Assembly (NCBI GenBank): GCA_032622095.1
Contig: CP136069.1
Coordinates: forward strand, 100,840,278 to 100,904,277
DNA length: 64,000 nucleotides
Reading direction: 5' to 3'
Source: Siphonodentalium dalli
Lineage: Eukaryota; Mollusca; Scaphopoda; Gadilida; Siphonodentaliidae
The notes beneath the pieces were generated by a model. It made no database searches. It was not told the origin of the DNA and worked only from the letters and a program-made list of their open reading frames with translations. Below, one piece after another: positions 58,923 to 64,000 of this stretch; positions within the stretch are counted from its first letter, which is position 1; each line of letters opens with the position of its first letter. Made by a program: the position numbers and the translations under genes.

Positions 58923-59545
58923 CTTTGAATGTAGAATAAGTCTGAAGATCCGTCTTGAACATATATCACGATTGCGCGGGCGGTAGAGAAAGCACATGTC
59001 GCATTGACGTTAAAATGACAAATGCTCCCTGACGTTGTGTTTCTTTTCAGTGCATTATCTGTTAGTTTCACCATTTCGATATGATATAGATTAAATTCAT
59101 GATAGTATATGCAATTAATTAAGATATTTTAACATATGAATTCATCTTCGTTCATAAACGATGACCAAGTAAAGTTATCAATTGTAATGATGAAGAAAAA
59201 TGTTCAGTATGTTTTCTTGTGTTCAGTTTTATGTATAAAATATGTACATTTCCAAAACCAAAAACTAGAAAAACATTCCATATTTGCCTAACGAGGTAAC
59301 AAATATATCAATCATGTGTACCAAATAATAGATAATGATCTAACGAAATAAAAAACATTTGTTTGATCGCTATGCAATAATGATCAAGAAAAATATGAAT
59401 GCTGATCCGTCTCTGAAAAAACACAACGCCAGGAAACATTTGTCAATTTTAACGTCAATGCGACATGTGATTTCATTGACGCCCGTGTCAAATGTATAAA
59501 AATATTTTCGAATTTGATCAACGTTACATTGCATTGCTATCAAAG
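58923..59545. promoter_or_regulatory. symmetrical bidirectional promoter region, pair 1
   Basis: A ~62-bp element lies at 58,988-59,050 (minus) and again at 59,413-59,474 (plus), facing outward. Shared words include ACGTCAATGCGACATGTG and ACACAACG(T/C)CAG. TATAAA on the plus side at 59,495-59,500; TATATG on the minus side at about 58,960. The AT-rich middle is repeated in pair 2. Confidence 0.75.
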
Positions 59546-60034
59546 ATGGATCCGTTAACAGAATTTCTTCAGAGTGAGATATACAGTAATCCTGTTGTAC
59601 AGAATACATATGCGGCACCACAGTCAACAGGCCAAGCTAATACGACAATGACTATAGGTGGTGATACACTCATTTTAAAAGCGATTTTAGATGAACTGAG
59701 ATGTCTTCGCAGGGATATTGACGTGAAAACACAAGTAACGCATCAAGAAGTAAAAGTGAATCTTCGTTTCGTTGCAGAAGAGATAGATATACCAATCAGG
59801 GTTCATGATGTTCAGAGATCGAAAGAACAGAAACAGATCAAAAAAGAAAAAATATTGGCGGCGAAAGAAAAAGAACCTAAAAGTATCATGAAGCCTTCTA
59901 CTGAGACAAAAGTCAGATTTCGTCTTCCTTGTAAAGAATCTAAAGATACAGAGAAAAGTGATGAATTCGCAAAAGCTATTGGTTCTCATGGGAAAGATAT
60001 GTCAAGATATAAGAAAAACACAAAACGATGTTAA
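59546..60034 (+). CDS. unassigned 162-residue protein with basic C-terminus
   Basis: The start is the ATG at 59,546 (MDPLTEFLQSEIY). An upstream in-frame ATG at 59,492 overlaps the TATA box and is unlikely. The N-terminal half is mixed and has a helix-prone stretch (ILKAILDELRCLRRDID). The second half is very Lys/Glu-rich (RSKEQKQIKKEKILAAKEKE) and ends RYKKNTKRC. I do not recognise a family. A nucleic-acid-binding or scaffold role is only a guess from composition. TATAAA lies ~46 nt upstream; a histone-type stem-loop follows 22 nt after the stop. Confidence 0.7.
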   Translation: MDPLTEFLQSEIYSNPVVQNTYAAPQSTGQANTTMTIGGDTLILKAILDELRCLRRDIDVKTQVTHQEVKVNLRFVAEEIDIPIRVHDVQRSKEQKQIKKEKILAAKEKEPKSIMKPSTETKVRFRLPCKESKDTEKSDEFAKAIGSHGKDMSRYKKNTKRC

Positions 60035-60056
60035 AGTCAGATGATAATTTTAAAAC

Positions 60057-60072
60057 GGCCCTTTTCAGGGCC
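60057..60072 (+). terminator. histone-type 3' stem-loop, copy 2
   Basis: AAAAC, GGCCCTTTTCAGGGCC, then ACACACA; followed by CCCAAAAGGTTACTCTTTC as a possible downstream element. Confidence 0.85.
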
Positions 60073-60283
60073 ACACACATTTCCCAAAAGGTTACTCTTT
60101 CATTGCTGAAAAAATCAAAAACACGATTGTTCAATTTATATTTTATTCAACAACAAATATTTGCAAGTATATTTTGTTTTAAATTATTCGTGGCGTGATT
60201 TTTTCAAAACAAAACATAGGGTACAAAGAACATTATTAGTTCTTAAGCAATGCTAAAAGTTTTTCTTTTTGAAAAAATTGGTT

Positions 60284-60299
60284 GGTCCTGAAAAGGACC
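60284..60299 (-). terminator. histone-type 3' stem-loop, copy 3, with compensatory change
   Basis: Minus strand: GGTCCTTTTCAGGACC. The third stem pair is T-A instead of C-G, so the stem is kept while the sequence changed. AACC follows, then CAAAAAGAAAAACTTTT. Confidence 0.8.
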
Positions 60300-60311
60300 G
60301 TTTTTGTTTTT

Positions 60312-60327
60312 GGCCCTGAAAAGGGCC
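60312..60327 (-). terminator. histone-type 3' stem-loop, copy 4
   Basis: Minus strand: AAAAC, GGCCCTTTTCAGGGCC, 13 nt after the stop of the 62-residue gene and 12 nt before copy 3. Two such loops in tandem are unusual. Confidence 0.8.
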
Positions 60328-60340
60328 GTTTTGTATGGCA

Positions 60341-60529
60341 TCAAAGTTCACGCCACGATTTTCTTTTGAGACTTTTGCTTTTGTTCCAACGCTGTTGTTT
60401 TTTGCATATTTGCATAACCAGTTTTGCACTGGCGGTTACTTCTTTTGCGTGTCCGGCCCGCATTATCTGGGGTGTTAGCCCTATCGTTCCTCTTAGTATA
60501 GACATCAACGGTTCGGGGGTTTCGGACAT
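60341..60529 (-). CDS. unassigned small basic protein (62 residues)
   Basis: The start at 60,529 corresponds exactly to the OTU-like gene start: both are followed upstream by CATCTTTGAATG(T/C)AG on the plus strand. The protein reads MSETPEPLMSILRGTIGLTP, has a helix-prone middle (AKEVTASAKLVMQICKKQ), and ends in a Lys/Arg-rich tail (KSKSLKRKSWREL). No family recognised. Small basic proteins in DNA viruses are often DNA-packing factors, but that is inference. An overlapping frame (start at 60,557) lacks this start homology and is less likely. Two stem-loops follow. Confidence 0.6.
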   Translation of the reverse strand: MSETPEPLMSILRGTIGLTPQIMRAGHAKEVTASAKLVMQICKKQQRWNKSKSLKRKSWREL

Positions 60530-61425
60530 CTTTGAATGCAGAATAAAAATTGTTCACGGCCGTGTTTGAACATATATCACGATTGCGCGGGCGGTAGAGA
60601 AATCACATGTCACGTTGGCATTAAAAATGACAAATGTTTCCGGGCGTTGTGTTTCTTTACAGTGCATTATCTGTTAGTTTTACTATTTCGATATGTTATA
60701 GATTAAATTCATGATAGTATATGCAATTAATTAAGATGTTTTAACATATGAATTCATCTTCGTTCATAAACGATGACCAAGTAAAGTTATCAATTGTAAT
60801 GATGAAGAAAAATGTTCAGTATGTTTCTTGTGTTCAGTTTTTATGTATAAAATATGTACAATTCCAAAACCAAAAACTAGAAAAACATTCCATATTTGCC
60901 TAACGAGGTAATAAATATATCAATCATGTGTACCAAATAATAGATAATGATCTAACGAAATTAAAAACATTTGTTTGATCGCTATGCAATAATGATCAAG
61001 AAAAATATGCATGTTGATCCGGTTCTGAAAAAACACAACGTCAGGAAATATTTGTCAATTTTAACGCCAAAGTATTATGTGATTTCATTGACGCCCGTGT
61101 AACAATCTTGTGTTCAGTTTTATGTATAAAATATGTACAATTCCAAAAACAAAAACTAGAAAAACATTCCATATTTGCCTAACGAGGTAATAAATATATC
61201 AATCATGTGTACCAAATAATAGATAATGATCTAACGAAATTAAAAACATTTGTTTGATCGCTATGCAATAATGATCAAGAAAAATATGCATGTTGATCCG
61301 GTTCTGAAAAAACACAACGTCAGGAAATATTTGTCAATTTTAACGCCAACGCGACATGTGATTTCATTGACGCCCGTGTCAAATGTATAAAAATATTTTC
61401 ACTTTTTCAGTGAACTTCATTCATT
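60530..61425. promoter_or_regulatory. bidirectional promoter region, pair 2, with an internal ~280-bp tandem duplication
   Basis: Homologous to 58,923-59,545. The plus-side half is present twice (60,826-61,105 and 61,106-61,385). The inner copy has lost the end of the promoter (AAGTATTATGTG for ACGCGACATGTG, and CAAATGTATAAA missing). TATAAA at 61,386-61,391 serves the 61,426 gene. Confidence 0.75.
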
Positions 61426-61722
61426 ATGCCGTCGTTAAAGAAATTTATCAAGAAGTTATGGAGGAAGAGAGATTCAGAGGAGACGAAAATAAGAACATAT
61501 AGGAAATGGCAGGATTCTCCTGAACAAAAGGTGGTACAGAAACAGATGCTAAGAGATTTTCTGGCTCGGCGACGACCATCGCCTGAAGTATGCGATCAAG
61601 CAATCAAGAATCAAGAATCAAGCAATCTTGATCTCGTGGAGATCTTGTCACAGATCTCGAAGAAAGATCTGTGCAATGCAGCAATTGACAGCTTCGCTCA
61701 GGCTGCTGCGGCGCACAGATAA
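61426..61722 (+). CDS. unassigned 98-residue protein, basic N-terminus
   Basis: Starts MPSLKKFIKKLWRKRDSEET, 35 nt after a TATAAA box. The first half is amphipathic and strongly basic (Lys/Arg at 5, 6, 9, 10, 13-15); a DFLARRRPSPE motif follows, and an acidic to neutral helix (LDLVEILSQISKKDL) precedes an Ala-rich end. No family recognised. Composition would suit a nucleic-acid- or membrane-interacting structural protein. Followed 85 nt later by a histone-type stem-loop with ACCCACA flank, the closest match to the canonical form. Confidence 0.7.
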   Translation: MPSLKKFIKKLWRKRDSEETKIRTYRKWQDSPEQKVVQKQMLRDFLARRRPSPEVCDQAIKNQESSNLDLVEILSQISKKDLCNAAIDSFAQAAAAHR

Positions 61723-61807
61723 AATCCTACTTGGTCTGTGACAATTAATCCCAACGGGATATATCCTGATTTGGCAGAATTTTTATGAATTCTGGAAAAG
61801 AAAAAAC

Positions 61808-61823
61808 GGCCCTTTTCAGGGCC
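61808..61823 (+). terminator. histone-type 3' stem-loop, copy 5
   Basis: AAAAAAC, GGCCCTTTTCAGGGCC, ACCCACA, then CCCCAAAAGGTTACTCTTTC. Confidence 0.85.
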
Positions 61824-61891
61824 ACCCACATTCCCCAAAAGGTTACTCTTTCATAGCTGAAAAAAACAAAACACGATTGTTCAATTCATAA

Positions 61892-61897
61892 TTTATT
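61892..61897 (-). terminator. AATAAA poly-A signal for the zinc-knuckle gene
   Basis: AATAAA on the minus strand 15 nt after the stop at 61,913. This gene has no stem-loop, unlike its neighbours. Confidence 0.5.
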
Positions 61898-61912
61898 CAC
61901 ACAACATAATTT

Positions 61913-62539
61913 TCAAATGTTTGTATCGATTCGTTTATCTGTTTTTGGAATGTAGAATGGTCTCAGCTTCTTTTTCTTGGAAGTTTTCTTGGAATTTTCA
62001 AAATCTGGATTTTTATCTTCAGATTTGTTCTGTGAATCATTCGTAGGATCAACAGGTCGGGGTTGTTTGAAAACATCTGATGTTGTAGACATCTCTTCAG
62101 TTTTGATATCTGCATTTTGTTCTTGTATTGTTACTGCTTGTAGACATTTTTGTATAGTTTTCACATTTTTTTTGTCGCCGAAATCTGTTTTACAATGGAA
62201 GGACCAATGGGATTCTTGTCCGCATTTGTAACAGTAACCATATGGCGGTTTCCAATTTTTATCAGCTTTGTTTTTCTCTTGTTTCTCTTGCCATTGCATT
62301 TTGTTACAAAGTTTAAACAAATTGGCAGAGATCTGTCTCATTTCGACAAGATTATCTTGAATTTTTCTAGTCTGTGGCTGTGTAGATTTTTTTGAATCTT
62401 CTTTATGTAGCTCAATATAGCTCTCTTCAATAACTGCAGGCCTTGGTCTTTTTCTAACAATATCTTCTTCGCTGGCGGCGTCGTCTGAAACAGGTCTTTT
62501 AATTCTCTTAAACATTTTTGTCTTGAGTTTTGTCAGCAA
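61913..62539 (-). CDS. CCHC zinc-knuckle protein (208 residues)
   Basis: The N-terminal ~40 residues (MLTKLKTKMFKRIKRPV..., RKRPRPAVIEES) lie in the palindrome and are identical to the start of the divergent polymerase gene. The basic clusters look like nuclear localisation signals. A second Met (MFKRIK) is an alternative start. A single CCHC knuckle follows at mid-protein: CYKCGQESHWSFHC. The C-terminal half is acidic/polar and ends in a Lys-rich stretch (KKTSKKKKLRPFYI). It is probably a nuclear single-strand nucleic-acid binder. Ends with AATAAA rather than a stem-loop. Confidence 0.7.
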   Translation of the reverse strand: MLTKLKTKMFKRIKRPVSDDAASEEDIVRKRPRPAVIEESYIELHKEDSKKSTQPQTRKIQDNLVEMRQISANLFKLCNKMQWQEKQEKNKADKNWKPPYGYCYKCGQESHWSFHCKTDFGDKKNVKTIQKCLQAVTIQEQNADIKTEEMSTTSDVFKQPRPVDPTNDSQNKSEDKNPDFENSKKTSKKKKLRPFYIPKTDKRIDTNI

Positions 62540-62805
62540 AAAATATTGCGACTGGCTTCTTCGGAGTTGAAGTGTAAAGTGTAGAATTACATCTGCTTTT
62601 ATAGCATTTTCATCGCGAATGCTATAAAAGCAGATGTAATTCTACACTTTACACTTCAACTCCGAAGAAGCCAGTCGCAATATTTTTTGCTGACAAAACT
62701 CAAGACAAAAATGTTTAAGAGAATTAAAAGACCTGTTTCAGACGACGCCGCCAGCGAAGAAGATATTGTTAGAAAAAGACCAAGGCCTGCAGTTATTGAA
62801 GAGAG
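62421..62805. repeat. perfect 188-bp inverted repeat with 9-bp loop: shared promoter and shared N-termini
   Basis: Arms 62,421-62,608 and 62,618-62,805 are identical in reverse complement by eye; the loop is TTCATCGCG. Each arm carries a TATAAAAG box (62,623-62,630 plus; 62,596-62,603 minus), the 5' leader and the first ~40 codons. The divergent products therefore begin with the same residues and part ways right at the arm ends. Confidence 0.95.
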
Positions 62806-63388
62806 CGATATGGAAACTGATAAGGTAGAAAATGAAGAGAGCGATATGGAAACTGATGAGGCAGAAAGTGAAGAGAGCGATATGGAAACTGATAGGGCAG
62901 AAAGTGAAGAGAGCGATATGGAAACTGATGAGGCAGAAAGTGAAGAGAGCGATATGGAAACTGATAGGGCAGAAAGTGAAGAAAGTTCTAGTGATGGGCA
63001 GATTGGACGCGGTCGAAGACAGAATAGAGAAATTGGTGGGAAGAGAAAGAGAAGTCTGGCTAGAGAGCGTGTTGTGTTCAATCCAACAAAATATTTCAAA
63101 ATGGAGCTGAACTCGGAGAAATTTTCCAGAAAATTTAAATCAGCATCACGACAATTTGGTGTGAAATTCGAGAAATTTACAGATCCAATCGAAAACATTC
63201 CAGAGATATTTGAGAAGTTGACAGAAGAATTGAAACAGAAATGTTCAGCAAATGAGAAGACAAGAATCAGAGTTACGATAAATCATCCAGGACTTGATAT
63301 GAGCATTTTCATTCCATTCACAAAAGCCAGTGAATTGAATGGTCGGACACTCATGGATAATATTCAAATGTGGTTCAATCAAATGTAG
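62687..63388 (+). CDS. N-terminal part of a Polinton/adintovirus-like DNA polymerase B gene (up to a frame break)
   Basis: Starts at MLTKLKTKMFKRIK (62,687), 57 nt after TATAAAAG. After the shared N-terminus come five 12-residue repeats (EESDMETD[K/E/R][V/A]E[N/S]; 36-bp units, 62,798-62,977), then a basic patch and a folded region (KYFKMELNSEKFSRKFK, ending MDNIQMWFNQM). The frame then meets TAG at 63,386-63,388, while the continuing polymerase region lies in another frame from 63,385. It would be the leading, possibly nuclear-targeting, part of the replicative polymerase. The frame break may be a real mutation, an assembly error, or a natural boundary between two proteins. Confidence 0.6.
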   Translation: MLTKLKTKMFKRIKRPVSDDAASEEDIVRKRPRPAVIEESDMETDKVENEESDMETDEAESEESDMETDRAESEESDMETDEAESEESDMETDRAESEESSSDGQIGRGRRQNREIGGKRKRSLARERVVFNPTKYFKMELNSEKFSRKFKSASRQFGVKFEKFTDPIENIPEIFEKLTEELKQKCSANEKTRIRVTINHPGLDMSIFIPFTKASELNGRTLMDNIQMWFNQM

Positions 63389-64000
63389 CCTTTACAATTC
63401 ATGACGGTGCACTCAATTTCGAAATCTTCGTTACAGATATTCCGGAAGGTGGTACACGACACTCACTACATTATGGACCATTTGCAGACAAGAACAAGTT
63501 GACAAAAGTAAAAAGAAGTATTGTCCGGATTGAAAATGCTGATGATGTTATGTGTATGGCAAGATCTATTGTCGTCGGAATGTGTAAGGCAGATAGTGAT
63601 GGATCTGCGTGCTGGTCAAAGATATGGAAAAGAATAAGACAATCAATATACACAGCACAAACAGATGCAGCAAAAAATCTACTCAACCGTGCTGGCATTC
63701 CACACGATACAGTTTGCAGTATCAATGAGTTCCACAAGATTCAAGAAATATTGTATCCAGAATATGTTGTGAAAATTCACAATGAATTTGCTGGCGCTGG
63801 ATTTCTATTTGAACCTGCAGAAATGTGTTCGGATAGCAAATGTGTACACATCTACTACAACAACAATCACTTCGACACCATAACATCAATCAAAGGATTT
63901 CTAGGCACCAGCTACTACTGCGAATCCTGCGACATTGGATTCCATATGCATGGCGATCATCGATGCAGATTTGTTTGTGCATGCTGGTCATTGACACAGT
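63385..64000 (+). CDS. Polinton/adintovirus-like DNA polymerase B, upstream domain (runs off window)
   Basis: Open for 205 codons to the window end. It carries the arrangement known from the N-terminal region of protein-primed family-B polymerases of Polintons and related viruses: a KRSIVRIENADD segment, a W...RI..S helix region, an HFDTITS strand, and a Cys/His zinc site (YYCESC, HRCRF.CAWC). The exonuclease and polymerase motifs would lie beyond 64,000. It is offset by one base from the preceding frame. The family is assigned by motif order; which group of elements it belongs to cannot be settled without integrase or capsid genes. Confidence 0.65.

Noticed and set aside
59492-59545. Upstream start for the 162-residue protein
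   Set aside because: The ATG overlaps the TATA box, so it lies upstream of the likely transcription start.
60348-60557. 69-residue minus ORF overlapping the 62-residue gene
   Set aside because: Its start does not match the duplicated promoter boundary; the 60,529 start does.
62656-63198. 180-residue minus ORF rich in Ser/Leu repeats
   Set aside because: It is the antisense shadow of the 36-bp repeats in the polymerase gene.

Overview
The window looks like AT-rich intergenic or accessory DNA from a metazoan, most likely a mollusc or another lophotrochozoan. This rests on the mix of element types: a Penelope-like retroelement, CR1-type LINEs with PHD and esterase-like modules, a DIRS-type gag-like gene, and abundant foldback and MITE elements with 'CAGCAGCCATCTTGG' and 'AGCTCACCTGAG' repeats. 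The species assignment is inference. I could not support any ordinary host gene with introns, nor any tRNA or rRNA gene. Almost everything readable belongs to mobile or virus-like DNA.

Layout. 0-1.2 kb: 3' end of a Penelope-like element (end of RT plus GIY-YIG endonuclease), followed by a hammerhead-ribozyme-like core. 2.0-5.6 kb: a 3.6 kb foldback element with a 6-bp target duplication; a second copy of the target repeat just downstream preserves the empty site. 7.0-9.5 kb: several MITEs, including a piggyBac-like one in TTAA. 10.7-18.3 kb: degenerate tandem and segmental repeats, including a foldback minisatellite. 19.1-22.3 kb: three near-identical 450-bp MITEs separated by two copies of the same spacer (1.34 kb period). 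25-34 kb: more inverted-repeat elements. 34.0-35.2 kb: a long intact minus-strand gag-like ORF. 35.8-45.6 kb: short tandem repeats, palindromes and MITEs.

47.8-58.05 kb: an old minus-strand CR1-type LINE broken by three later insertions: a hAT-type MITE, a second LINE, and a TIR element packed with GGACTTAAGTCC palindromes. In each case the LINE sequence rejoins across the insert.

58.3-64 kb: the most interesting segment, a compact virus-like (Polinton/adintovirus-like) gene block. It has three divergent gene pairs, each driven by an inverted-repeat (symmetrical) promoter region. The outer ends of the first two pairs carry five sequences that match the replication-dependent histone mRNA 3' stem-loop (6-bp stem, TTTC loop). 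One of these has a compensatory base-pair change. Recognisable products are an OTU-like protein lacking the usual cysteine, a CCHC zinc-knuckle protein, and the N-terminal part of a protein-primed-type DNA polymerase B running off the window edge, interrupted by one frame break. I infer that the element's genes may be expressed and processed like S-phase histone genes. Three small proteins in the block remain unassigned.
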